Notes under the pieces: model-generated | Told to the model about the DNA's origin: nothing | What the model saw: only the letters and a program-made list of their open reading frames with translations | The model's database searches: none | Made by a program: the position numbers and the translations under genes | Part shown: in pieces, positions 23,587 through 36,102 of the stretch | Layout: every line of letters starts with the position of its first letter | How positions within the stretch are numbered: position 1 is the first letter of the stretch | From: Paramyrothecium sp. XJ0827 | Taxonomy: Eukaryota; Ascomycota; Sordariomycetes; Hypocreales; Stachybotryaceae | NCBI GenBank assembly: GCA_020881915.1 | Contig: JAJFPB010000008.1 | Location: 2,852,001-2,916,000, forward strand | DNA: 64,000 nt | Direction: 5' to 3'

Positions 23587-24533
23587 TTACCAGTCTTGAA
23601 TGCCATCTACCCGAACGACCTTTCCAACAACGTGGTCGTGCTCGCCATCTACAACAGCCTTAACAAGACGACCGCCCTCGGCAGGGTCCCTAGCTCCAAA
23701 CTGCTTGTTTGTCAGCGCAACGTTATAGAAAAACCAGGGGGGGGTCAACAACTGACCTTTTTCAGAACCTCGGCGCCAGCACCCCCCAGACCCGTAGCGA
23801 GGAATCCTGGCGAGATAGCCCATACTTTGACTCCGTCATTGAGAAGAATGCGATGCCATTCGCGCACCAACATATTGAGCCCTGTCTTTGTGCTCCGATA
23901 AGAGGTATATAAGGGTGTAGACGCCGACTTGGGCCATCCATTTGGTGGACTTGCGTTGAGGCGAGCAATATTTGCGATATCGAAGCGTTCCGATTCACTA
24001 AGAGAAGACGTGCCGCTTGTGATGAATAGTATCTTTGGTTCCGTAGATTTAAGAAGTAAAGGAACCGCCATCGTGGTCAAGATATGGGTTCCAGTCACGT
24101 TCGTGTCCCATGTCGTATTAAAGGCATCGCGAGTAGTCATTTTGCCCTGGGTGATTGATGAATCAAGTTGGATACCGCCATTATTGATGAGAACATCCAG
24201 CCGACCAAATCCTTTGTCCAAACTCCTCACTGCGGCTTCAAGTGACGAGTCGGATGAGAGGTCCGCCTGTACTGTGCTGAAGGTTGAAGTTGTATTAGGA
24301 ACAGCAAGTTTGACTTGTGCGATAGCCTCCTCGCCTTTGGTGACAGAACGGGACCCGATGACAAGTTCATAAGCGGTTGAGGTTGAAGCGGCAAGGGCTT
24401 TTACAATCTCCAAACCAAGTCCAGTGTTACCTGTAGGGGGCGGTATGAGCTCACGATGTCCTTTGCTTTGAGTTGGTAGCTTTGATGATTACTTACCACC
24501 AGTAATGAATACCACCTTCTTGTCCGTTGACAT
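23587..24533 (-). CDS. short-chain dehydrogenase/reductase
   Basis: Three exons: a short first exon from 24533 encoding MSTDKKVVFITGG, a main exon ending near 23756, and a last exon ending at 23587. The joined protein has the dinucleotide motif TGGNTGLG across the first splice. It also has INNGG (in place of the usual NNAG), ITSGTSS with the catalytic Ser, and YRSTK with the catalytic Tyr and Lys. The C-terminus ends KVVRVDGIQDW, as in many fungal classical SDRs. It is a cytosolic NAD(P)H oxidoreductase. In context it could reduce or oxidise an intermediate made from the aldehyde released by the NRPS-like enzyme. Intron 2 starts GTCAGT and contains a C8 run. Confidence 0.85.
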
Positions 24534-25117
24534 TTTATATTTGGGAATGAGGTTGCTTGAAAGGTGTCCAATTATTGAATTCAGTAGGTATAGCGATTGT
24601 TGGTCAAGCCAGCATGAGATCAGCTGCAGATTGGAGTAACAAGTTCGGAGGTTGGTAGGAGATATTTATAGGCCGCTCGTACTTCTCCAAGTACCATTTT
24701 GCCTTCGCTAGAACCGCCCAAAGCTTCTCGACATGCAATCAAACCAGTCATGTCGATAGTTGTTGTAGTGAACGGTGTTCGGGACTATAACTCGTCCGGC
24801 CCATGGACTGAGGACTCGGCTATTACGGATATTAGACCCTAGTGGGCCCCTGTAAGCGCATAGCGTGAACCGGAATAGGCAAGGATGCGGACTTAGACCG
24901 CACATATGCGCGTAACAATTGAAAGTCGTCAAACTAGCGGCGGCGGTGTTGGCGCCAAAACTCCTCCGTGCCGTCAAACTCACTCCACAAAGCACAACTT
25001 ACGTCAAAGGGTCGCTGCGGGACGGGATCTCCATTGTCTCCTTACAACCATTTTAGCTTATCCGCACGATTCTGGAGCCAGAGATATGTGTAGTTGGGTA
25101 CCTGGGCGAGCACAGTA
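24534..25117. other. intergenic, divergent promoters of SDR and Zn2Cys6 regulator
   Basis: A 584-bp divergent spacer. No gene or clear repeat is visible. It must hold both promoters. Confidence 0.5.
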
Positions 25118-27435
25118 ATGCACACCAGCATGTCACAGCGGTCCGCCCCAACGGTCCCCACTCGGACAACTCGCACACCCGTTCCTTATGGACAGGCCTG
25201 TATAGGTTGTTCCAAGGCCAAGTGCAAGTGTGTGCGTACTGGAAACTCGGCCGACGCTTCTTGTCAAAGATGTCGGCGTTTAGCCAGACCTTGTCAACCT
25301 TTGCAAACCTCTCGCAAGAGAGGCGGCGGTCGACCACCAAACAGAACTGCCAAGATCGAAGAAAGACTGGAGGACCTTATCAGTCTATTGCAGTCACCAT
25401 CTCGATCAATTGGCCTCACAAGCGGATCATCTGAAGAACGAGATCGCTTACAATACGCGTAAGTCATTGTGATCATGGCCCCCTTCCCCAACCCCTCAGA
25501 TGTACCAGCCCAATCACAGCTGGTGGATCGTGATCCATTGTCGTAGGTCTGAATACTATCGTTAGACTGATGAGGTGTGTCTAGAGTCAGATGATTAGGG
25601 TAATGTTAACTGGCCGTATTAGAAGATCTCCGCTCCGACCACGACCACCCCATCCTGGAAGAACTGGACCAGCGATACCCTCTGCCAGTATCTCGTCAGC
25701 CTCACAGATGTTATTGGAGGCATCCGCGATCGACATTTTGTGTCGTGATATTGAAGAAACGGATCTGAGCAAAGCAGAAGAACGCCTACAGCTCTTCCGA
25801 TCCACCTACATTCCCATTTTCCCCATGGCATATCTTTCACCGGAGACTACGTGAGCCTTGACACCAACAACTATAGCCACTACTCCGATAGGCTAATAGA
25901 ACTCTAGGACGACACATCTGCGACTGCAAAAGCCGTTCTTCTGGCTGGCAATCCAAGCAGTATGTAGCAGTCCAATTACATTAAAATCAATGCTCGAAGA
26001 AACTTTTCGCCGGGTGTTTGCCGAAGCCGTGTTCGTTCGATTCGAACGCAGTTTAGACCTGCTCCTGGGGCATATCGTATATTCGACTTGGGGCGATTTC
26101 GTACACAATGGAAACCAGGCATTCCAAATGGGCGCTGCAATAGCAGCATCGTTTGTCGAAGATCTTCTCCTTAATAAGCCTCCCGGTACCGAAGCAATTG
26201 GTTTCAAAACATTCGCATATGGTGCCAACGCTACGCTGGAACCGAGGAGCTCTGAACATGGCTCATCGCAGCTGCACAGAATACTGCGCACAAACGAGGA
26301 ACGGAGAATCCTTTTAGCCTGCTCTTGTCTTTGTTCAAGGTCAGTTTAAACGCCATTTACCTGGTTTGAATGCCCGCATCTCATTTATAAGTGATTGACA
26401 TGGACTAACCTGAGCTTCAGCACTTTTCACAAACTGGGCACCTCACCAATGCGCTGGACACCGCATATGAAGGAATGCTTGCACCATCTCGCAACAGAGC
26501 CCGAATGGGAAAACGATGAGGTTCTCGTAGTGTTGACAAATTGTTCTAAACTACTGGACGACGTTTTCAATGCTTTAACCTGGGAGCATGAAAATGGAAA
26601 TAGTGTCATACGAGAGCAACACAGAACGATTCCTACCATTGCCTTGAAGGTGTTAAAGCAATCCTTTGAAGAGATAAGCGGCAGGGTTCGTCCCGAATTG
26701 CTTGACAACAGTAAGCTGCCTATCAGACCCCACATGAAAAAAAAAAAGAAAACCATCGCGAATGTAGCAGAATTTTTGCTAACCAGTAGATTTCTAAAAG
26801 ACATTGTAAGATTCTGGCTTTTCTTGTCCAAAACATTGATTCACGACTTGGCATTGCAAAACCCAAGTTCATCGTCAAGCTCCCGTGTCAACCTCGCTAA
26901 GGCAGAAAGCCTATACTCCTGTCTCTATGCACTCAACTGCTTCTTCGACAGCTTCTTCGCATTAACACCCCAAGATTACCGCGCCTTACATATGCACTAT
27001 TGGCTTCAATACATGCGTTGCACCCGTGTTGTTTATCGACTGCTTCTTTCAGACGACCCAGCTTGGGACGTGAGTACTGTACAAGAGAGCGTTGATCTGA
27101 TGGCAACCCTTCAGCGCGGCGTTGACATTTGCAAGGGACTAACAGCAGCCACGAGTGGTGAACCAGATGGGAATGACCAATTCGGCGTGCTTGCTGTACA
27201 TTTGCAAATTGTCATGGCCATATGGAGTGCGGCACTCGAAAAAGCCAGGCCGTCGGCACCCGCCGCTACCAATGCGGCCAGTGACGGCAGCACAAACTCT
27301 GTGACTATAAACAACGACACTGCCGGGGGGTTCACGGTTGCACCTATGAATTTGCCTGAGAATGCTCTGAGGCTGGATTTGTTCGACGATGTATGGATGC
27401 GGCATGTCATTTTGACTGACTCTGCGCTTCTTTAA
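25118..27435 (+). CDS. Zn2Cys6 transcription factor, probable cluster regulator
   Basis: The ATG at 25118 begins a protein with the binuclear zinc cluster ACIGCSKAKCKCVRTG...SCQRCRRLARPCQP, whose six Cys have normal spacing apart from a slightly long loop. A basic linker RKRGGGRPPNRTAKIEER and a short coiled coil (LEDLISLLQ) follow, then the fungal middle homology region (LEEAFQ-like segments, PFFWLAIQAVCS). Exon 1 ends near 25458. One or two introns lie between 25459 and about 25600, and their exact joins are uncertain. Further introns are 25852-25909 and about 26339-26420. The end DDVWMRHVILTD is typical. A run of lysines from AAAAAAAAAAAG at about 26738 may lie in another small intron. Its position suggests it controls the cluster. 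Confidence 0.8.
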
Positions 27436-28488
27436 GCAAGGAAACTACTAGATTGAAAAGATGGGGTGGGAAGATAGCCTCATACATCCTCAGTTGCATT
27501 TCTACGAAAGATGAAGAAGCCTATGAGGGTCTCTGGAAATTCGTTAAATGAGATTGAAGAAATTGGGAAATCCTTTTCAAGGCGGCTCCTGTAAGTGTCT
27601 TGTTGTAAATGCGTTTCATTGTAGAGACCTTCATTGTTGACTTTGGTACTGCATCTGACGCTCTGGGCTTGGGTCTTCACACTGAGCCATTGTTATGGTA
27701 GCTATAGCCTTACTTGATATTCCCAAATCTGAGGTTTTCAAACACATAGTTCATTACAAGCCATGAGCAGACGGTTCTTCTTCCGGAAATCGAGGAGAAC
27801 CACGCGGTCGGACGCTATAGCTTTCAGCGTCAGAAATCTTCGTTGACAAAGCTATCGGGAGGCGCCGACCATTTGACAGTCTTCTTGTAGGTGATTGAAT
27901 AGCCGGATGCCCAAGACTTGGCTGAATCCGGACAACGCGCATGAGCAGGCGGCCAAATCCCAGATCATCGGCCTCAGATTAATATGCATCATTTTTGGAG
28001 GGCTGTTCCGGTCCCCATACCCAAAAGTAAATCCCAGATCATCGGCGAGATGTTGTTTACGCAATGAAAAGAGGAGAAGTGCAACAATGAATTAATGGCA
28101 GCAGGTAGCACGGGCACTATCGCGTGATATGGCATGCGTATGTTTAGGGCCTCGTTTGCACGGCTTGCTCTAGCCGCTGCTAACAGCGAAATGCTGTCAT
28201 GACTCCATGTCTCAGATTGTATAACATGATTGGACGCCTACTTATTTGTCATAGGAACTTGCTCTACGTAGTTAACTCGCTAAGTAATCTCGTCGGGGTT
28301 AATCATCGTTAAACACGTCATATACCGTCCTAAATTTGACCAGTAAACCTCAATGAAATTGTCGCCGTACTTATGGTAGATAAGTAGCCGCTCTTCCCCG
28401 TGGAGACGTCCAACAAGCTCACAACTTCCCTCACACCATCATTCAAACACGAGACTAAGACCTACGAGACAATAACAACTTATCACTG
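27436..28488. other. intergenic
   Basis: No supported gene. A 17-bp direct repeat, AAATCCCAGATCATCGG, occurs near 27955 and again near 28028. Confidence 0.5.
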
Positions 28489-29610
28489 ATGGCTACCTTG
28501 TTGAATCGTAATTATATTGCCTGGGATGCCCCAGGAGTTGAGCAGATTCCGGAGGATGAGGCTAAAGACATCCAAGCCCTGGTCGATTTGGTGCACCAAA
28601 CCCAGCGACAATTCTACGAGAAGAAGAAGCATTGTTATGGCGGAACTCATGCCCGCACCCAAGGTGTTGTGAAGGGCACCCTCACAGTCCTAAATGATCC
28701 CCCATCCCACCTCAGGCAAACCGAGCTTTTTGCGAATGGTGGCGGGTACCCCATCATCTGCCGGTACAGTTCGGAGCCCAGCGATCCTGAGTTAGACGTC
28801 ATTTGTTGAGCTTGTGGCCGTGATCTGGTCGTTGACAAAATTCCTAGGACCGGCTTCCTCAACCTCGGGGCTTGGCGATGAACATTTTCAACGTCCACGG
28901 CACGATGTTCGACGCCGGCAAGAACTATCCTACTCAAGATGTCGAGTTCAATAGTACCCCAGCCCTTGACCTAGCCAACGCAAAGACTGCCAAGGAAATA
29001 TTCGATCTCCGCCTCAAACACAGATATGGCACTACGCAAGAGTTCAAGGAAATCGAGAAACGCGACGATGCCGCCCTACAAAAGGAGCGGGGTAGGGTAC
29101 CGAACAAATATTTAGAAGCAACGACTTTCTACTCTCAGACTGCGTACCGCTTCGGTAACTACGTCGTCAAGTATAGAATCGAGCCATCGAGCGAGGAGCA
29201 GAAGCCGCGCGGCGAGGAGACAGTTAGTGCCAAACAAGGCGAGTACAGCGTCTTGAGAACCTTGAAGAACAGCCGGTCGAGGATGGAGGAGTAGAGTGGG
29301 ATGCCGAGAAGTATCCCTGGCAAACTGTCGGAAAGCTTGCATTCCCGAAACAAAACAGCTGGAACAAGGAAAGAAATTAGTTTTGGGTCAACCATCTGAG
29401 ACTCGATCCTTGGCATGGTTTGGTAAAGTTTCAACCTCTTGGAAGCTCCAACAGACTTCGCCGCGTCGGTATGTGCGCCCGAGTTGATTATTTATGCCCA
29501 AAAGCTGACGAGAACCTCTAGTGTACCCGACTAGTGCTTCATTTCGACGATCGATCAACGGCAAGGAAGAGATTAATGTGTCGAGCGTCTCTGAGATTCC
29601 AGGTTACTAG
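28489..29610 (+). pseudogene. decayed catalase-like (catalase-family peroxidase) gene
   Basis: Exon 1 is 28489-28797 and exon 2 starts at 28848. The join gives YSSEPSDPELD-DRLPQPRGLAM-NIFNVHG, the conserved core of small fungal catalase-like proteins (haem-dependent peroxide metabolism). The coding frame is intact to about 29215. There it changes frame: the continuation LENLEEQPVED lies two bases on, and about 20 residues usual for the family are missing. A second lesion is an in-frame TAG at 29378-29380, inside the conserved NSWN-ER...FW segment. Beyond it, homology runs on through DPWHGL and a 53-nt intron (29469-29521) to a normal end, EINVSSVSEIPGY, stop at 29608-29610. I infer a recent pseudogene at the cluster edge. 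Sequencing error would have to explain two separate lesions. Confidence 0.72.
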
Positions 29611-29811
29611 GAGATAGTCCACAGTAGGTCAAAAGGGCCATTATGATCTTCTAGCAAAGAGCTGGTCAGACCATGTGGCTCATTTCACCCGCTTTATTAG
29701 ATGAAAGTCTGAAGATACCCATTTAAACCAGGGAGCTTCATAATAAAACACTGTGATTAGCAGGAGATTGGTGGACTATGCAATTACATATCTATCTTGA
29801 CCAGATAGCCA

Positions 29812-32800
29812 TCAACCTTTTCTTCTATCACATTCTTTTAATCTCTCTTCCATAATTTGTACGATATCATCATGCTTTTTGCTTATGGCCACGTCGAGAG
29901 CTGTTTTTCCAAGGTCATCCTCCAGTGTGAAGTCTGCTCCTTTATCAAGAAGAAGGGTCACGCCATCCAAATACCCATAAAAAGCAGCTTTCCATATCGC
30001 TGTCTGCCCACTCGAGTCCCTTGCATCAATTTCTGCGCCTCTATCGAGAAGGATCTCGACAATGTCTAAATACTTGTAGTTAGCTGCAATGATCAAGGGC
30101 GTCCACGTAGGGCACTCCTCCTCATTACGGCTTTCGATGCTGACGCCAGCTTCAATCAGCATTTCAACCATAGGAGTGCGGCCTAATAAGACCGCACGTG
30201 ATAGAAAGAGAGAAAATGTAGTTTTTCTGGCTTCGTCGAAAAGACTTATCTTGCCCTCACCATGCATGGCTTGTAATCGGGTTAAAAGTATTTGAAATGT
30301 CTCAAATTTCGGACTTTCAATCGTCGCAAGTATAGCCTCAAACAATTGCTTTTCGAAATCTTCGTCATCTGAATTGCGAGCTAGTAGAATAGCCACGAGC
30401 CTTGTCCAGCCGTGTCTGGAGAGGCTGGTCATGAGATAAGTATCTTCATTCTCCAGGAACTGCTCGAACAATCTCGACTTATTTGATGAAACAATTTCGG
30501 AAAATACGTCCGCCTGTGGAATAGCACGTGCAGCCTCGTCTGCATGGTAGAACAGAAATCGGCCCACGTAATCCTGAAAAAGAGTCTTCCATCTGGTCCG
30601 GGCATATTCCCTGCGCTCGCTAGCATTTGATATCAAACGCCGACGGCTCGTGTCCAGAACGGCTTTCCTATACACCAAGCAACATGTTTTCAGTCGATCG
30701 TGACTTATGCTGTAAATGTCGCTCAAGTCTGGCCACAATTGTTGAAGACCATTGTGCCCGATAAGAAAGTCGCGCACTGATTCGTGAATAAACTGCACAG
30801 TTGGCCCATCCCAGGCCGTTGTCACTTCAGCCAAGCCTTTAGATGAGCTGACAACAAATCGGTGAAGTTCTTCAGTATCAGGGAGCTCGATGATGGCAGT
30901 ACCACTGTCGCCCATCTCAGGGAGCAAACCAACGACTATGGCGACGTAGAGCTCATCTATCCTCAAGGGACGAGCGGCAAATAAGATCCATTGAAGACAG
31001 AGAAGTAGCTCATCAGATTTCTTCGCATCATTTGTCAAAATCGCGCTGAACAGCTCACTTAGTCCTCCGGGTAACTCTTCAAGTCGGCTTTGAAGTCGGT
31101 ATAACGCTCCATCACTGAAGGTTTCGTTGAGGATATCCACGACTAATACGAGCCATAGGAAGACCCCGTTGGCTTTCTGAAGTACTTTTGATCGGATATC
31201 CTGAGCAGCTTCTGACTTTCCGATTCTCAGCCGCCGATCAACATACGTTTGCATGTCACTGGAATGTCCTCTTTGATCCTCCAGTGTAATTGAACTACCA
31301 AACTCGATAGCGATGTTTGGATAGTGCCGGCTAGAGAAACATATAAAGAGTGGAACCGATAGCTCGAGGGCTATTTCTTCCAAGTCTTCAAAATATGCAA
31401 CCAGATCTCGGACGTCTTTCCTATCACACTCGTCAAGAGCATCGATGAAACAAACGACACGTCTTGAGCCGAGTCGCTTCACTGCCGCCGTGAACGTTTC
31501 ACGTAGCATCTCCAAGGGCCACGAAACACCATCTTCTTCTTCGAAAAGACGGAGTTCCTTGTCCAAAACATTTCGTAAATCTGGTAATGTTTCGAGTAAC
31601 TGCAGAAGCAATGACCGATATAGTCCGAGAACGTTCCTCTCGAGCTCTTGCCCGCGTGCATTAAAAAAGAAAGAGAGGATTGCTGCATTTGCGGGACTCT
31701 GCTGCGCACGGAGGAGGGCATGCTTCATCAACGTCGATTTGCCAGTGCCAGGCTTCCCTTTTATCCATAAGAAGCCATGGTGTTCCTTGAAAAGGCTCAA
31801 GTCTGACCAGTCTATGTAAGTATCATGATGAAATAGCCATTCGCATGTATGGGCCTGCGCATGTTGAATTGTCTGCTTCCGGGAGCTCATCTGCTTGAAG
31901 CGTAATGAATCAAGAATATCCATGCGTGCACCTGTGGAGTATCTCAAAGTAAGAATTGAACTACTAAGCAGTCTATGGCGAAGCTCTTACCGGCATAGAG
32001 AGATCCTATGTCTCTCTGAGACTCTGTAGGGGACACAACGGACAGCCATTCTTTGGCATATGCCGCAGCTGCGCCCGCAGCATATCTTTGCCAACTTTTG
32101 TTCTTATGCGAATCGGAGTAATCGCATATCCCCCGGATTGCAAGGGTCGGGAGGCTGTCTACTAAGCCGGCAGCCTCCATCTCAAAACACAAAACGTTGA
32201 ATGTCTGTGCTATTTGGTCTCTTGCGACAGCATTCTTCATGACCTGGTTGGCACAGGCAATGGTCCCGTAATGTATCCTGGGACCAGTATTGTTACGGAA
32301 TTCTCTGACGACTTCTTTTGAGACATCGCAGAGGTCACAGCTATCATGACTAGGGTCATGAACGTAAGTACTCTCAAATAATCGATCTTGCAGTTGACTA
32401 CAATCTGCATATTTGGGCAAATTGGCTTTCAACTCGGCCATAAATAAAGCTATTTCGCTTTGTCCTAACTCGTGTTGAGACTGCAAAGCGGCCACAGCCG
32501 TCATGATCTCATGGGGAGGCACCCTTGGTGTAGCAGTGACGAGGAAATCAGACTCAGTCGTCTTTCCGAGGTCGTACTGAATCAGTTTCGTGCCAACGAC
32601 TACATCGCCCAAGCGTATATCAGTTCTGGTAGGTGCACCTCCTCCGATACCAACCATAAGACCCAGGCGGATGGAGGGAAAAGTCCGCCGCATATTGCTC
32701 GCAACAATGGCTGCATTATTCATACCATAGCCCTCAGCAGGAAGACAGGCAATGGCAACATTGTGCTGGCCAAGTTTCCCCAGCACATACGTGTTGCTGT

Positions 32801-32993
32801 CATCTTGCCGAGTTACCAAACGAGGATGTACTTCATCAAGCACAGCTCGAGCAGCTGCCATTTCTATAGCGAGCGCGCAAATCCATCCAATCGTGTAGTC
32901 ATCGTATGTAAGTGTTTGGCTGAATGCCTCTGTCGAGCCCAGCCCTTTGCGGGATCTTTCTGAAACATGCTGGCTTGCTCGGCTCCCAAGCAT
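29812..32993 (-). CDS. NLR-type protein: PNP_UDP-NACHT-ankyrin
   Basis: Exons 32993-31991 and 31931-29812 with a 59-nt GT-AG intron give 1,040 residues in frame. Residues about 30-320 are a nucleoside-phosphorylase-like domain (DDYTIGWICALAIEMAAA, MVGIGGGAP, FEMEAAGL, GICDYSDSHKNKSWQ). The NACHT NTPase follows, with Walker A GKPGTGKSTLMKH and Walker B VVCFIDALDECD, then a helical winged region. At the C-terminus there are about three ankyrin repeats (WTPLIIAANYKYLDIVEILLDRGA; GQTAIWKAAFYGYLDGVTLLLDKGA). Proteins of this design are fungal STAND receptors linked to non-self recognition and programmed cell death. Few repeats remain, and they are not near-identical. Intact, no lesion seen. Confidence 0.87.
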
Positions 32994-33402
32994 ATTTCTT
33001 ATCGGGTCGAGGCACTCGTGGGATATTGACAGGCTACTGAGGCGGCCTGGTTCACCAACTAAATATCGTTGAGCTCATTATGGCTCCGAGCGTTTTCTGT
33101 TTACTCGTGTTTCGTCAATTGTACGGGTCACAAGATGGGCGGGGAAGTTGGAAGAGGTGGAAACGCGACACAGCTATAAATAACTCATGTCAACCCTGCC
33201 TATGCACCAAACTGACCATGCATTGTGTTCCATATATTCATCAAGTCCATAAAACACCCATCCATGCCTACAGATATGACATGGGAAACATGTTCCACAT
33301 CTCTGGCCGCAAAAGAGGCGTATCACAGGATTTAAGTAGTCATTATACTGCATTTTTCTTGTTAGCAACAGAAGATACCGTGATTTGGAAGGGCATGCAT
33401 CT

Positions 33403-33546
33403 TGCTCTACCTACCCTATAGTTGTCAGACTCAACTCGGGGATTTGTAAATTTCCTGTACACAAGTAAGAAACCTAGCTTCCCAATGAGCAAGTCAGGCA
33501 CGGAATTCATATGTTCTTTCCCCAGTTCAAGCTTCTCCTACGGTCG
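33403..33546 (+). repeat. diverged dispersed repeat, copy 2
   Basis: Partner of 13253-13400 in the same orientation. It carries GCTCTACCTACCCTATAG at the left and CAGGCACGGAATT plus AGTTCAAGCTTCTCCTA at the right. Confidence 0.55.
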
Positions 33547-34056
33547 AAGAAACACACGCCATCTGGTTTTATTTTAGTCTCCTCAGGTGGGGAAGGGTGC
33601 TTTAGTCCCAAGCTGAGCACGATTAGACCGGAGGCGTGTTGACTGACTGCCATCTATATGCATATTAGCCGCCAGCAGCGAGAAGGGGCATTGTGAGCTT
33701 TGGCTATTCTTACCTATCTAAATCAGCTTTCTGAGTTTTGTGCGGGGGATTGGCGGCAGTGCCCTGCTGTTGACTTCATCTGCCTCCATCGCTGAAGAAA
33801 CGACCGCAACCTAGGATGGGTGGAGCGTAAATGGTCCGTGGCTAGGCGGCAGGTGAATCCTTCACTACCAGCGAGAAAAATCATGATTGAAGAGTCATCC
33901 GTCTCCTGGATCTGTCAGGAGGCTCTCAAATCTTGGCTAGCGCAAATGAGACTTGGAAGGCGTCCCGGCAAACCAACGATGTGACCTTTCCTCTACTCTG
34001 GTGCTGCTCCAATATTGGTTTTCTTATTATTTAGGTCTTACAGTCTTCCCAACTCC

Positions 34057-34129
34057 AGTGCCCAGTACCAGTGCCCGTGCCCAGTACCAGTGCTTAGTAC
34101 CAGTGCCTAGTACCAGTGCCCAGTACCAG
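34057..34129 (+). repeat. 13-bp minisatellite
   Basis: About five units of AGTGCCCAGTACC, one with a 6-bp insertion. Two units carry C-to-T changes in the CCC triplet. Confidence 0.8.
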
Positions 34130-36102
34130 AAGGGATTTAATATTCTGTGAGCGGTGGTCTTTTGAGGGATACCGGTGGTTTCGTTCAACCCCAAAAAAAA
34201 AAACCCCTTTTCCCACGTTCATCAGCGAGCAACCCAAAGGCCTGCTATTACAGGAAAATTGTGAATATTTTGGACTTTGCAACGTAAGCCCCCAGCTGCA
34301 ACCCCTACGGTGACATTTTAGAGGCGAGAAGCCCCTGTAAATACTTCATAATGCATCGGCCAAATTCGACGGTTTTGATATCTTCTTTTACTTGAACGGT
34401 GGTGGCGCTCGCCGGCGAGGAGAGTGACAAACACCGTTGCTATGCGAAGGGACAGATGCTGACATCCTGCAATAAAAAACAATCAGCCGCAAACGGGGCG
34501 TTATGGTAGTGACGAAGCAACCAGTTCCACCAGTGTACCAGGATTATTTAATGCCATGCTACGTCTTGAGTCGCAATATATAATCTGGTCGCTGGACCCG
34601 CCAAAATACTGCGTCGGAGACGATTGTACGGTAGGTCATGTCGCAAGGATATGTGCCTTAATTTGCGCTGAGCCTCCCGTTGGGTGCCTAGCCTTTCGAA
34701 TCTAGAAGACTGATACAAACCTTCAAGAGGGGAAAGATGCTGAATGAAGGTATCAACTTCCCAAGAACACCCGATCGACTTAAGGGCACCCTTATCTTCA
34801 GACACATCGCTCGGCTGGACGCAGGGGCTGGCCCCCACCCCCATGACGATCTGGTTCTTCTGCGCCGCAAGCTGTCCCGTTACCAATACTCTGTAGCCGG
34901 GTGGCTGTCGTGGCGACCCCTGAAATGTGAGTGGCTTCCGAAACCAGCCCCCACCCCAAGCCAAGCATAACAGAAGGCTGTCTATTGAGACTCCGGATAG
35001 ATCCTCACGAGAGCTTGGAGTCTTGCTCGCGTCCCAGTAATTTCGTCCCATTTGGCGTAACATGTCTCATTGTAACCATGACGGTATTGGCTACCCAAGC
35101 ATAGGGATTGTTGACGACTCCTTGCCGGATTTGGCACACATTGCACACCCCTGTGCGTCTTCAGGCGACTTCTACTCACGTTACGCAGCTACGGGCGGAC
35201 TCAGGCACCGCTCCATATTGATCGTGTTCGCATAGCCAGCCCGCTCCCGCCCCCGCCCCCTGCCCCCTTCCCTGTCCATCTTCAGCGACTACGGCTGTAA
35301 CACCGAATGCAGTCGTGGATGGAATTGCCACACTCTACCTCCGTCTCCGTATCTATCTTCAGTCACCCGAGAGAGAAGATCGGCAAATCATGTTGACTGG
35401 CGTCCTTTTTTTGGCCCATTATATGTCATAATCAGCGGCAAGCGCATTTTTATCTACCGTTGAGGTATGAATCTTTGAAGAGTCATCACGTTGTTGATCT
35501 CGCCGTTGATGTGACGGGGCCAAATGGTCATCGAACCATGTATAATCCTTCTGGTTGCTATATTCACGCATCTACTTCGTTAACCCCAGAAAGCTCATAC
35601 CGGATTTCCACACATAATGGCGCGTACCATCAGCTGCGCTACTATTGCTGCCAATGCTAGTGTGCCCACACTACTCCTCTAAACTTGATACTATACTATT
35701 ATTATTGCGACACTGGGGGTAACATAGGGCTCGTTATGCAGCATAGATCACTCACTCCAGTGAACTCGACCATAGCTAAGCTAATAATAGATGACATCAA
35801 AACGCCTGGCACTCCTACTCTGCCTTACTGCCAAGCCATATCTGCAGCCCCCCATTGTGTGTTGAGGTAGCATGCTCCAGTAAAATTCTGAAGATAGGCT
35901 GAATAGTTTGAGCATGTCTAATATCTTATCACATATTGCACTACACTGGTAGGAGTACAAAACGGATTGAATGCTCCATCCAAAATACAAATATTGGCCG
36001 AGACGCCTTTAATTTCAGAGAGCAATTATCAGCCAAGATTTGACGCATTTCTTCCTCATCCACACTACGCCCATTTATCCTTTTGCAAACAATCGCATTA
36101 TT

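Larger units (their letters stand above)
32994..36102. other. 3.1-kb intergenic region with repeats
   Basis: No gene can be supported. It holds a diverged repeat copy (33403-33546), a 13-bp minisatellite (34057-34129) and a 171-codon minus-strand frame at 34548-35063 without family features. GC-rich and AT-rich stretches alternate, which suggests degraded inserted DNA. Confidence 0.45.

Noticed and set aside
34548..35063. 171-codon minus-strand frame as a possible gene
   Set aside because: Composition is not gene-like, there is no domain or splice support, and it sits in a repeat-bearing intergenic region.
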